DNA of 64,000 nt from Phocoena phocoena (taxonomy: Eukaryota > Chordata > Mammalia > Artiodactyla > Phocoenidae): assembly GCF_963924675.1 (NCBI RefSeq), contig NC_089221.1, positions 4,461,851 to 4,525,850 of the forward strand. Direction: 5' to 3'. Both the position numbers and the translations under genes were made by a program. Of this stretch, positions 11,272 through 22,044 are shown piece by piece (within the stretch, counting starts at the first letter, position 1; every line of letters starts with the position of its first letter). The notes under the pieces are model-generated. The model made no database searches and was not told the DNA's origin. It saw only the letters and a program-made list of their open reading frames with translations.

Positions 11272-11477
11272 TTTTTTTTTTTTTTACGGTACACGGACCT
11301 CTCACTGTTGTGGCCTCTCCTGTTGCAGAGCACAGGCTCCGGATGCGCAGGCTCAGCAGTCATGGCTCACGGGCCCAGCCGCTCCGCGGCATGTGGGATC
11401 TTCCCGGACCGGGGCATGAACCCGTGTCCCCTGCATCGGCAGGCGGACTATCAACCATTTCACCACCAGGGAAACCC
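11272..11477 (-). repeat. CHR-type SINE, short form, antisense
   Basis: The poly-T (its A tail) lies at 11272-11285. The body runs 'cctctcactgttgtggcctc', 'caggctccggatgcgcaggc', 'catgtgggatcttcccggac', and the head ends 'caccaccagggaaaccc'. The target duplication tagaaac is at 11265-11271 and 11478-11484. The short tail ending at 'gtaccg' identifies the deletion subfamily. The two small open frames inside are SINE artefacts. Confidence 0.93.
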
Positions 11478-11499
11478 TAGAAACATTTTTGATATTACA

Positions 11500-12590
11500 G
11501 AAAACACATTCTCTGACACTGTGACAAATATAAAAATTCAAAATCAATAAATACCCAAAATAAATAGATAAAAGACCTATGCATTAGAAATAACTATTAA
11601 AAAAAGTTTTATATATCTCATTGATCAGAGAAGGAAATGAAACTTAAGAAATTTGGAACCAAACTATAATGGAAATGTATATATTGCAACTTTTAAGGTA
11701 CAGTTTAAGAAGTTCCTGTAGGGAACTTGATTGACTGAAATCTGTATATCATAAAAAAAGAAAGATGGAAAATTAAAAAGCCAAGTATTGAATTTAAATT
11801 AGGAGAAAACAATTAGTGGAATAAATTGATGGAAAAAATAATAAAACAAAGGTAAGAAATTAATGAAATATACAATAGATAACGTTACAGAAGGTCAACA
11901 ACAACCATAAAAATCTGGTGCTTTACAAAGAACGTTTAAACATCAACTAATCTTGGGCAAAATCAATCAAGACAAAGACAGTTGTAAAGTAATATTAAGA
12001 GTAAAATGGAGACATAATACAGACAGAGCAGAGTTTAAAACTTATAAGCCAATATCAAGAGAAAATTTTATGGCATTGACCCAAAACCCCACAAAACCCA
12101 AAAACTAAAACCCCAAATTGACACAAGAAGATATAAAAATCCTATATAGGCCCTGAATTAATTCTCAGGGTTACCCACAAAAATGTATCAGGGACAGTTG
12201 ACATTATGGGCAATTTTACAAAACCTTCATGAATTAGGTAATCCTATCATGTACAAACTGTTCCGGAATACTAAAAGAGCAGGAAAATGTCTCAACAACT
12301 TTTCTAAATCTAGGATAGCCTTGTTTCTAAATGAAACACGGAGAGTATAGACAAAGAAAAGAGTTACCAAAGATCATAGATGTAAGCATTTAAATAAAAC
12401 ATTAGAAAACCAAATTCAGTAATGAATAAGTAAAAAATGATAAATAAAATAAATATATCTAAAAAAATTTAAAATACATGCATGCATGTGTATGCATAGA
12501 CATACACACACATATACACATACCCCATTTAAGTGTATTACATATGAAGCATGGTAAATATTAGAAAATTGTGGTTATGCTATTACAAAT
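11500..12590 (+). repeat. Ancient L1 ORF2 remnant, sense
   Basis: Degraded ORF2 text is recognisable: 'ttaatgaaatatacaataga', 'aaatctggtgctttacaaag', 'gggcaaaatcaatcaagaca' and, later, 'gaatactaaaagagcaggaa'. The order matches the reverse-transcriptase part of L1M-class ORF2. Many frameshifts and stops are present. A degenerate 'catgcatgcatgtgtatgca' / 'acacacacatatacac' tract lies at 12479-12525. The element seems to resume on the far side of the RPS25 retrocopy. Confidence 0.65.
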
Positions 12591-12604
12591 AAGTACATGT
12601 TTTA

Positions 12605-13109
<505 letters not shown>

Positions 13110-13123
13110 AAGTATATATTTTA

Positions 13124-13277
13124 AAACAATCTAATTTCTATCAATTAGGGATTTGCTAAAGATATTGAGATACATCCTTGTGATGGAATTTTAATGGAGC
13201 AGGTAAAATGAATACATTATATCCACAAATATCGATGCGGATTTATCTAAAAACATAGGACGAAAAAGCACTGTTTT
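13124..13277 (+). repeat. Ancient L1 3' region, sense, continuation
   Basis: The text 'gggatttgctaaagatattg' and 'ccttgtgatggaattttaat' then 'ggagcaggtaaaatgaatac' matches the terminal ORF2 / 3' UTR of L1M-class elements. It is probably the same old element as 11500-12590, split by the RPS25 retrocopy. Confidence 0.55.
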
Positions 13278-13790
13278 TGGAAAACAGTATGAAATTTCCT
13301 CAAAAAATTAAAAATAGAACCAAGATACGACCCAGAAATTCCATTTCTGGCAATTTACTCTATTTATTCGGAGGAAATAAAATCACTAACTCAAAAAGAG
13401 TATCTACACTCCCATATTCACCGCAGCGCTATTTACAACAGCCAAGATATAGAACGACCTAAATGTCCATCAATGGATGAATGGATAAAGAAGGTGTGTG
13501 ATGTATACACACACACACACACACACACACAATTGAGTGTTATTCAGCCATAAAAAAGAGAAAACTCCTGCCATTTGTGACAATATGGATGGAGCTTAAG
13601 GGTATTATGCGAAGTGAAATAAGTCAGACAGAGAAAGACAAACACTATATAATCTCACTTATATATGGAATCTGAAACAAAACCAAAAAAAGACCCTCTC
13701 AAAACAAACTCATAGATCCAGAGAACAGATTGATGGTTACCAGAAGTGGGAGGAAGAGGGTGGGAAAAATTTTTAAGAAAAAGGAAAAAA
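13278..13790 (+). repeat. L1 3' end (ORF2 C-terminus and 3' UTR), sense
   Basis: The segments 'aattaaaaatagaaccaaga', 'atgtccatcaatggatgaat', 'gtgttattcagccataaaaa' and 'tggaatctgaaacaaaacca' follow the end of L1 ORF2 in order. The 3' UTR 'cagattgatggttaccagaa' and 'gtgggaggaagagggtgggaa' comes next. A (CA)12 microsatellite (13507-13530) has expanded inside ORF2. It seems younger than the surrounding L1 remnant. Confidence 0.85.
13507..13530. repeat. (AC)12 microsatellite
   Basis: Uninterrupted 'ac' dinucleotides inside the L1 ORF2 remnant, likely grown from a short 'tatacac' seed. Confidence 0.95.
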
Positions 13791-13849
13791 AAAAGTTTTT
13801 CTGCTCTATTGGAATGGAGAAACACATAGCAGAAGAACAAATTTAGAAT

Positions 13850-14158
13850 AATTTGCTATTCATGTAAATTTAATGACACACAAGGCCACTCTAACATCTA
13901 TGTACATGAAAATATAAAATAAAAAAATTAAATATCATGAAAGATAAATATAATTTTCAGAACAGTAGTGACTTTTACAATTGGGATCAAAGCAGTTATA
14001 AAAGCTGGTATTAAATATACTGATTTTTAAAAAAAATCTTAATTATGGTAACTAGTCAATATTTCTTGACAGAATAATGTTAAATGGGTGTTTTCTATCT
14101 TTTTTCTACTTTTTGTGTATTTAAAATGTTCTAATATTTAAAAAAGACAGAGAAATAC
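13850..14158 (+). repeat. Ancient L1 3' UTR, sense
   Basis: 'cagaacagtagtgactttta' and then 'ctactttttgtgtatttaaa' with 'atgttctaatatttaaaaaa' resembles the last bases of L1M 3' UTRs. It may be the end of the old element interrupted at 13278. Confidence 0.45.
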
Positions 14159-14599
14159 TAAAAGCGCCCATATATTTGGGTTAACTTTGTTTTTCCTTTT
14201 GTAATAGAAGAGTCATTAGGCTGCTCGCGAATCCTTGGTCATATTGGCAGTTGTCCTTGGGATCTAAAAATGGCTGAAAGTAGCTCAGTGGTGATTTCCA
14301 CCAGGTACATCACTGCCACATGGTCTCCTCCTTGCCAGCCTTGGGTAGAGGAAAAGCACTGTAGCCCTCGTGTGGTGACTGATTTTAGGACACTGCCAGC
14401 CCTTGGATGGAGAAATGAATCTATTTTGAATGCAGAGTGTATATTCTGTGTGTGATGAACTCCTAGCCTTGTCCCCTACCTTTGTATGCTGACCTCAGGA
14501 AAAGTCTAGACTAAGGTCAGAGGTTTTAGGTCTGTGTCCCTGCCTGGCTGCACAATTCTTACTCCATCTCCTGGTACTGAGGTATTGTCCCTGAAACCA
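14159..14599. other. Unique sequence, no feature recognised
   Basis: A 61-codon open frame (14270-14455) without any known domain is the only ORF. No repeat recognised. Confidence 0.5.
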
Positions 14600-15490
14600 G
14601 AACCCTTGTGCACTGTTGGTGGGAAGGTAAATAGGTGCAGCCACTGTGGAAAACAGTACGGAGGTTCCTCAGAAAACTAAAAATAGAACTACCATATGAT
14701 CCAGCAATTCTACTTCTGGGTATTTTTCCAAAAGAATTGAAATCAGGATCTCAAAGAGATATTAGCACGTTCACGTTCATTACAGCATCATTCACAGAAG
14801 CTGAGATGTGAAAACAAACAACTGCAATATTCATTCACAGATAAATGGGTAAAGAAAATGTGGTCTATACATACAATGGAATACTAATTCCAGCCTTAAA
14901 CAGGAAGGAAGTGCTTCAACATGAGAAAACATGGATGAATCTTGAGGACATTATGCTAACTGAAATTAACCAGTTACAGAAAGATGAATACTGTATGATT
15001 CCACTTAAATGAGGCAGCTAAAATAGTCAAATTTATAGAATCAAAGAGTAGAATGGTGGTTGCCAAGGGCTGGGGGAGGGGGGAATGGGGAATTACTAAC
15101 CAAGGGGCATAAAGTTTCAGTTAAACAGGATCAGTAAGCTCTAGAGACCCATGCACAACACTGTACATATAGTCAACAATACAATATTGCACACTTAAAC
15201 ATTTAAGAGGGTGGATCTCGGGCTTCCCTGGTGGCGCAGTGGTTGACAGTCCGCCTGCCGTTGCAGGGGACACGGGTTTGTGCCCCGGTCTGGGAAGATC
15301 CCACATGCCGCGGAGCGGCTGGACCCGTGAGCCATGGCCGCTGAGCCTGCGCGTCCGGAGACTGTGCTCCGCAACGTGAGAGGCCACAACAATGAGAGGC
15401 CCGCGTACCGCAAAAAAAAAAAAAAAAAAAAAGAGGGTGGATCTCTTATTAAGTGTTCTTACCACAGTATAGTAAAATTAAAAAAAAAGG
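14600..15490 (+). repeat. L1 3' end, sense, interrupted by a short SINE
   Basis: ORF2 C-terminal text begins 'gaacccttgtgcactgttgg' and continues 'cagccactgtggaaaacagt', 'gatccagcaattctacttct' and 'catacaatggaatactaatt'. The 3' UTR follows ('tggtggttgccaagggctgg', 'gtacatatagtcaacaatac'). The sequence resumes after the SINE at 15431 and ends in an A run at about 15488. Confidence 0.88.
15220..15430 (+). repeat. CHR-type SINE, short form, sense, with perfect target duplication
   Basis: It starts with the canonical head at 15220, has an A box ('tggcgcagtgg') and a B-box-like 'gggtttgtgccc', and runs to 'gcccgcgtaccgc' then about 20 A. The direct repeats 15205-15219 and 15431-15445 (aagagggtggatctc) are identical over 15 bp. 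Many CpGs survive. Both facts indicate a comparatively recent insertion. Open frames across it on either strand are artefacts. Confidence 0.96.
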
Positions 15491-16285
15491 CACTTGAAGG
15501 AAATGTGAAGGAGTTGGTGTGGGGCTCGGAGATTTCAGGCTGCAGAGTTTTTTATAATAGGCTTTCTCTTAAATGAAATCTCTCTGTTGTCATTTTTTCA
15601 CTCATAATGACCTAGGGACCCCAACACAACCCTCTGGTCTTTGATTTGGGTAATTTGAAAACAGATATACACATATACAAATACATCCGTGTCCTGGCTG
15701 TCTGGGAGACCTTCTGCAAAGATTTCCATGTTTCTAAACCATGAACAAAATTACATAGCTGACAAGTTGTTACCATTATGGTTGACAAGAGAGAAAATAT
15801 TTTTAAAAATATAATTTAAAATATTTCTTTTCAGGTTTTGATGACAAATTTCTGGAGATCATGAGGAAAATAATCTTGTCAGTTGGAAATAAGAGCCACT
15901 TACTTTTTGGAGAAGATGGACCAAAGTAGATCCGACACCTCAAATAGGACAGAATTTTAGCAAGTGACAACAGGAAAGAATTAAAACAATCCATTTGGAC
16001 TCTTGGGTAATTAGAAAGTCATTTATTGATGACTCAGTGCTATGTGTAGGCAGGTATTGATATTTTTATGAAGTAATGATGTCATGCTGGTGACTTTAAT
16101 TTTGCTATCTCAGTTGTTTAGAACATCATTCTGTCTTTTTCTCTTGTGAGTCTTCGACTACTGAGTATTAGAATCAGTAAAACTTTGAGATAAGCTGTAA
16201 ACACGAACTGCAAAATCAAAAGTAGTGTTTTTCCTCTTATGGAAGTGATGATTACTAAACATGGACTAGCTTCACACCCAATGAC
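15491..16285. other. Unique sequence, no feature recognised
   Basis: No repeat family named. At 15830-15836 a 'ttcttttcag' resembles a splice acceptor and is followed by about 30 open codons. I do not accept it as an exon (see rejected items). Confidence 0.45.
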
Positions 16286-16289
16286 TTAG

Positions 16290-16560
16290 GTTGGGTTCCT
16301 TACAAACAGAGTTCAAAACAGGGATTTGGGTGCTCATAATTTATTGAGGGGGTGGTCTGCAGGAACATCTGGAAGGAAGGGAGTGAAGCAGGATAAGGAG
16401 AGAGCCCACCAAGCCTGCGGTCCCAGGCAAAGTCTAGCTTTGGTCTGACCTTGGGGTGGGGCGTGCGTTCTGGAGTGTAAATCAGATGCTGACTTGTACC
16501 CTGTTGAGCCAAGGGTGCCAGATCCTGTTCCCTCATATCAATGGTGCATTAGTTAAGGGC
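16290..16560 (-). repeat. Possible solitary LTR or other old repeat, antisense
   Basis: The minus strand has an AATAAA signal in 'ccctcaataaattatgagca' (about 16336-16350). A G-rich region 'gtgaagcaggataaggagag' and a block of mixed composition follow, as in a decayed LTR. I cannot name the family and the ends are not defined. Confidence 0.3.
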
Positions 16561-17815
16561 TGCACCCGGGAGGGGCTTGTGTAGCTTCCCAGATGGAGCA
16601 GCTCCAGTCAGCAGAGGATACGTCCTCAGTGCAGGGGGTAGCTGTGAACGATCGGCGGACACATACAGCAGCTGGGGGACGGGAACCCAGACGGGTAGGG
16701 GGTCTGGTGGGACACCACATTGCCTACGACAGTCTACCCTATGCACTCCTCAAATTCACTGCCTCCGTTAGCTTCTCTCCGCCTTTGATTCTGTGGTCAC
16801 AATTCTCCGGGAAACATACCAGAGTCAGATTGCTGGAGAAATTGCACCCACCACGGACACTGATGGCTGCAGCTGAAAACGTTGAATGAATGATCCTCAG
16901 GGGGAAATCTATAAAAGAGTACGGGATTCAGAACAGGGAAGGAGAAACTGAGCAGGGTGTGGTTTCAAGGAAAGATCCAGGTTGGGGGGTGGGGCATTGG
17001 AACTTAAATAACATCATCAGCTTGCCACCCCTTTGAGGCAGGGGAATGTCTTGTGCCCTGCATCAGTAAGCCATTGACTGTGGACCATGGGGTTGGGGGA
17101 CCTCTCACCAGCAGCAAAACTCACAGCAACTGGTAGGTTGGTACCAGACTGATGAGGGAGACCTGGGTGAGGCTCCATAGTGCCTACTAAACCCGCGTTG
17201 TATGCATTCACATTCTAATTACACTACTACTGATGGTGTGAATTGGGCAAATTAGTTAATCTCTGTACCAGTTCTATAAAATGACATGCAATAAGCTCTC
17301 AGTAATGCTAGGTTTTATTGTTGTTACTTGTTTTTATTGGCATTGTTGCTATTAATTGTTCATTTAATGGAGTTTTCCAAAATGCTGAGTATGAACCAAT
17401 ATTTTAATTCATGGGAAATTAAGAAAAATTAAAAATTTGAGATTAAGAAATAGATGCATTTTTACTATGTACTGCTGAATACTTAAAGGCACAATTAATA
17501 CAAGGTCAGTTTTAAAATTCCCTATATTCATTTTCTCTTATAAGATGATATAATTACTCAATACTCAGGCTAAGTAAAATAATTAATAGCCTCTTGAATG
17601 GAATTTCTCATTCTATACACATAGGAGATAAACATGAGATATATCAACAGGTCTGGTTTATAGATGAGGAGAATTTGGTCCCATGCCCAGATCCATTCCT
17701 GCCTCTCTGTAAGAAAGACCTTGGGAAGATGACAGTCATCTCCGTCCCCTTGAGGCTGTCATATTAAATGGGGACAGGGAGAAAGCTGACATCTTTGAGT
17801 GTTAGCTAAACCTGG
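16561..17815. other. Unique sequence, no feature recognised
   Basis: The part at 16560-16700 is locally GC-rich with several CpGs and opposed small open frames, but it is too short and weak for a CpG island. From 17200 on the sequence becomes AT-rich without a repeat I can name. Confidence 0.45.
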
Positions 17816-17819
17816 GGCT

Positions 17820-18090
17820 GGTTGGTTGTTAGAAACAGAAACCCATTTAAACTAGCTCAAGAAAAGGGAGATTATTTTAACTGTACCGAGTTCGTCAAAT
17901 CCTGTAATTTGCCATCATGGATGTTTGTTATGATTCTTTGCAAATAAAATTCAAATTCTAAGACTTTCAGTCTCTGTGTCTCTTAGATCAAATCCTCAAG
18001 AGACAATATGATTGGCAGCTGATCTGGTCAAATCTGCTGCAGCAGGGAGAGGGTCCATGTGGTGGAGCCCGGCTGTCCTGCTCAGGGCTG
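17820..18090. repeat. Old interspersed repeat, family not identified
   Basis: The text 'acccatttaaactagctcaa' to 'tgattggcagctgatctggt' resembles a repeat I have seen across mammalian genomes (the 'gattggcc...ggtcac' type). I cannot name the family, and the boundaries are rough. Confidence 0.3.
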
Positions 18091-18159
18091 TGAATGGGAT
18101 GTGAGCTGGTGTATGACATTAAACACAGCAAATAAAGTTGATTACCAGCTCTGCTTTGA

Positions 18160-18335
18160 GAGCGTTCTATGTGCTAGTCACTGTGCTGTCTGCTTTCTTC
18201 TTGGTAATCATACTGGGCATAGGTAGATGAGCTCATTTTACAATTCTGCTGACTTAGGGAGATTAGGTTAATTTCCCAGATCTGCACTTGGAAAGGCAGA
18301 GCTGGGAGAGCTCAACCTGATTTCCTTCCGGTTCT
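18160..18335 (-). repeat. MIR SINE, antisense
   Basis: The plus strand has 'ctatgtgctagtcactgtgc', then 'gagctcattttacaattctg', 'ggttaatttcccagatctgc' and 'aaggcagagctgggag'. This is the order of a reverse-complemented MIR ('...tgccaggcactg...cattttacag...aagtaacttgccca...ggcagagccggga'). Confidence 0.6.
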
Positions 18336-20095
18336 GTGGATGACAGCCCATGTCCAACACATCTCTTCTAGGATTTACCAATGCCGGTGTCTCTGTGAAA
18401 TGGGTGAAAATGACTGATCCCCATGCTGTGATAGGAGACTGTCATTATACCAGCCTGTATGAGCAGGTTTTTCTTCTGGGTGCCTGGGAAGCTTGCCTTC
18501 TGGCTATCAGGAGCCCTTGTTCACTGCTGGAATACACTGAGACAATGTCCCATGTCTCATCTTTGCCTGTTTCATTTTTGGGTCTCCCAAGGCAGATCTT
18601 CCCTACATACAGGAAATAGTTCTTCTAGTGTTAACTTGGGGCAAACTAGGGCCCAGTAGTTCAAGAGCTAGAAGTGACACAGCTATCCTACAAGTCTTGA
18701 ATTAAGTGCTCCATGGGTGGCCCCAAGATCCCGCATTTTCCTTACTCTCGATGCCTCAGAACATGTGGTTATTCTGAAATACTTCTTGGAAAACTCTAAT
18801 TATTTTAATCGTCCTGCTTTATACTTACATTGCGTAGGGGGTCTTTAGTTCTGTTGGTTTTCCTTGTCAATCTCATCACAGTTGATCACAACTTCCAGAA
18901 ATTCCTCAATATTCTGATCTTCCCATGAAATCATTTCATTTTCCATGACCAATATGCATTCATTCTTATTTTGGAATTACTTCTTTAATTCGGTAGGATT
19001 TTGGTAGAGGCAGAGGTAGATTTGTGTGCTTAGCCATCTTGAAGTGGAGGCCCTGGACCTCAGTCTACATTATTGATAAATGCCAGAAACAAAGCTTAGC
19101 CCTTCAACACATTCTGAGTCTTCTGCTTATGTGCCACATAATAATTTTAATCAAGGCTTTTCATCTGTTAGTTTTGGTCTTAGGTGTTGGTGGTTTCCAT
19201 CCCTTTCATGATTTTTTTTTTTCCATCAGTGCAACATCATAAACACAGCCTCTGAAAAGAAATGAGACATGAATTTTGGATAGCTGTTCTTTTCTTTTCA
19301 TCTTTTTTTAATTGCTCCACTTCTGATTAATAATTGTTTCAAGAAGAAAGGTAGATTCTGTTTCTTCTGCAGAAAAAAACAACAAGAAAACGCTCTCTTT
19401 TCTTTGCAAGACATCTGTACATATCAAGTACCATGTTCCCTCAGGTAATGTTCTCAGAGTGAGGAAAGCAGTGGCTCCTTTGCACATGAGAATGTAGAGT
19501 TATCTCAGTAGACGGCAGGGGGTAAGTATTGAGACAAAGCCTCTGGCTTTTGGTCAATGGCTAATTTTATGGATCTCCAGTGCGATAAGGCTGCTGAAAA
19601 ATAAAATGTGATCTTAAATGGCAATAAACAAAGTACAATATACGTAGAACATTTCTCTCAGCTTGCCTTTTTAAAACGCATCATAACGAATTATTATAAA
19701 GCAAACAGCCAGCAAGCACCACCCAATCAATAGAGCTTGACATGCTCACCTGGAGCTCCTCAGTCCCAGTCACCAGCTCTTCATCCTTTCAGAGGTAATT
19801 ATTTCCTTGACTTTTATGGTAACCAGGTCCTTGCATTTCCTGATAGTTTATCACCTGTGTGCATATCTAGACACTGAGGATTTTTATACGTATTTTATAT
19901 TTATTTTAGTCTCAGTTTTCCCCACCATCCCATTCATTTTCTTACCGGTTGTCTCTTTCAAAACAGAAATTCACAGTCTGGAATTTGAGAATTGCATTCT
20001 TGTCTTGCAGGTTAACATTCTCCTCTGTCCTTTGTGTTCCCTGCAAATAGGCAGCTGAATTTGGAGACCTGCTGAGGCTCAGATTCTATCCTGGC
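18336..20095. other. Unique sequence, no feature recognised
   Basis: Open frames of 66-89 codons (18350-18659, 19024-19242, 19807-20058) show no domain. The sequence is AT-rich between 18780 and 19720. No repeat named. Confidence 0.5.
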
Positions 20096-20097
20096 AG

Positions 20098-20552
20098 CAG
20101 GAGGAATAATGACCCCCTCCCCGAAAATGTCCATGTCAAACTCCTTGGAAGCTGTGACATGACTTACATGACAGAAGGGACTTTGCAAATTTGCTTCAAC
20201 TAAGGATTTTGAGATCGAGAGAGTACGCTGAATTATTCAGGTGAACCCAACGTAATCACAAGAGTGCTTATAAGAGGGAACAGGAGAGCCAGTCAGAGCA
20301 AGGGCTGTGATGACGAAAGCAGAGGTCAGAGTAATGGGGCCACAAGATAAGGGACGTGGAAGCCTCTAGAAGCTGGAAAAGAGAAATAAACAGGTTTTCT
20401 TCTAAAGGCTCCAGAAAGAAACAGAGATCTGCTGCCACTTTGGTTTTAGCCCCATAAGACTTCTGACCTCAAGAACTGTAAGTAAATAAACTATGTTGGT
20501 TAAGTCACTAAGTTTGTGGCACTTTGTTACACAACCATAGGATACTAATTGG
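20098..20552 (+). repeat. MLT1-type MaLR LTR, sense
   Basis: In order: 'agaagggactttgcaaattt', 'caggtgaacccaacgtaatc', 'gtgcttataagagggaacag', 'gaaagcagaggtcagagtaa', 'gcctctagaagctggaaaag' and 'cttctgacctcaagaactgt', then 'gtcactaagtttgtggcact' to 'gatactaatt'. This covers most of an MLT1 LTR. It seems to be solitary. Confidence 0.85.
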
Positions 20553-20754
20553 ATCCATCTGGCAAGATCACAGGATGTGGGTGATATGGTCTGTCAGCAG
20601 CAGACACGTAAGGTCTGGGTTCTCTCTTTTTGTCCTGTCAGCTGAGGCAATGTTCAATGCTTCGATCTATAACCCATTGGGGTTGCAATGTGGTGTTATT
20701 CTATGTCCATCATTTTTTTGTTTATGTATTTGCTGCAGACTAGCCAGATGAAGA

Positions 20755-21190
20755 AGACTAAACGGACCAGAGCCAGAAGGGAAGGGGTAAGGAACTGAAA
20801 CAGCACCGACGAATGGGGTCAGAAGGACCAAGATGGTTGCAAGGCAAATTTTATTGTGCTACAGTTGCAGATTATATAGACTAGAAAAGGGAAGGTTGCC
20901 AGACGGTGATTTACATTATCTAATGACTGTCTCGGCTCAAGGTTAGCTTCCCTGGGAGAAAACCCATAAACCCAGAATCATCAAAAATAGCCTGCACGTG
21001 CAGCGGGGAGACAGCTTTGCTTATCTCATTTTACATTCTTTCTGATCTCTGGGACCTGGTGATTTATCTCCCATGGAATGGAACAAGGAGGGGAACAAGT
21101 AGGGACAGTCCCTTCGAGCAGTGGTGGCATGCCTGGCACGTCCGCAGCCTGCTTTCATGGCTGACTGCTTCCCACATGTATTAGCTGGAA
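20755..21190 (-). repeat. Candidate solitary LTR, antisense, family unknown
   Basis: The minus strand shows a polyadenylation signal in 'cacaataaaatttgccttgc' (about 20838-20857). A region of mixed composition follows, with 'cagcggggagacagctttgc' and 'aacaaggaggggaacaagta' on the plus strand. The layout (signal, short R/U5-like end, longer U3-like part) suggests an ERV LTR. I cannot name the family or fix the TG...CA ends. Confidence 0.35.
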
Positions 21191-21863
21191 TACTTCTATA
21201 AATAGATGTTTCTACATGGTATTGTTCACATAGGAAAGGAAAGATATATGCTCACTTTTCCCCTTTTACTTACCAGGTTATTAGATAATGAATCATTTCC
21301 TTCCCGGCTCTGAAAGTGATCAAGTCAGGTTGTTAATATAAAGGATTTATAAAGAGTTCAGTCCCTTACAAACCTGACCCTCAATGAAGATCAAGTTGTT
21401 CTGATTTTGGCCAATGGAAGACTCTCAAGGTGGCTTCTGAGTCTTTTGATGTGACCTTGTCAGTCTTTGATTCTAGAAGGTTTTTGCCTTCTGAAATAAC
21501 AAGATATTCCAGAATCATCTTGTGCATTTTCTGTCCCAGATCTGGAACCTGTAATCTCAGGAAATCTTGGTTTCTTTTAGTGGAAGATGAAATTTCAAAA
21601 CCACAGTCGAGGGTCTAAGTGGTAATAAAGCTATATTACCTAGGACTCTGGTGTATCCTCACAGATGATGATTTGATTGACTATATTTGTAAAATGACTT
21701 TTCTAATTTTCTTATAAAAATAATTTTTAGCAATTCCTTTAATAGAAATAAAATCAACTTTTCATTTACCTAAAGAATAATATTGGATTAATTGATACAT
21801 CTGAGCTAATAAAATTTAGTCAAAATTTTAATAGTATGATTTTGATATTTAATATACACCACA
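21191..21863. other. Unique, partly AT-rich sequence
   Basis: A 62-codon open frame (21430-21618) without domains lies here. From 21650 the sequence becomes AT-rich, leading up to the SINE insertion site. Confidence 0.5.
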
Positions 21864-21872
21864 GGATGTTCT

Positions 21873-22022
21873 GTTCCGGACGCACAGGCTCAGCGGCCAT
21901 GGCTCACGAGCCCAGACGCTCCGCGGCATCCCCGGTCTGGGATCTTCCCGGACCGGGGCATGAACCCGTGTCCCCTGCATCAGCAGGCGGACTCTCAACC
22001 ACTGCACCACCAGGGAAGCCCC
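21873..22022 (-). repeat. CHR-type SINE, 3'-truncated, antisense, with internal hairpin
   Basis: The head end is complete ('accaccagggaagcccc' to 22022). The A tail and the last third are missing: the copy starts at 'ttccggacgcacaggctcag'. Near-matching flanks, 'ggatgttct' (21864-21872) and 'ggtgttct' (22025-22032), may be target duplications. At 21930-21942 the usual 'gtggga' is replaced by CCCCGGTCTGGGA, which pairs with TCCCGGACCGGGG at 21946-21958, leaving a 3-base loop. Confidence 0.88.
21930..21958. repeat. Inverted repeat / hairpin within SINE
   Basis: The arms 21930-21942 and 21946-21958 are complementary at 12 of 13 positions, with loop TCT. The other SINEs of the same subfamily here (for example 38271-38478 and 11272-11477) read 'gcatgtgggatcttccc' at this place, so the left arm is a derived change in this copy. 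Confidence 0.9.
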
Positions 22023-22044
22023 GGGGTGTTCTAAAGTTAGGAAA

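Noticed and set aside
15121..15576. Several frames across the SINE at 15220
   Set aside because: They are created by SINE sequence and its poly-A tail; similar frames occur in every CHR SINE here (for example 11308-11550 and 38158-38557).
15825..15930. Possible exon after 'ttcttttcag'
   Set aside because: About 30 open codons follow and then a stop; no recognisable peptide and no donor site. Acceptor-like strings are common by chance.
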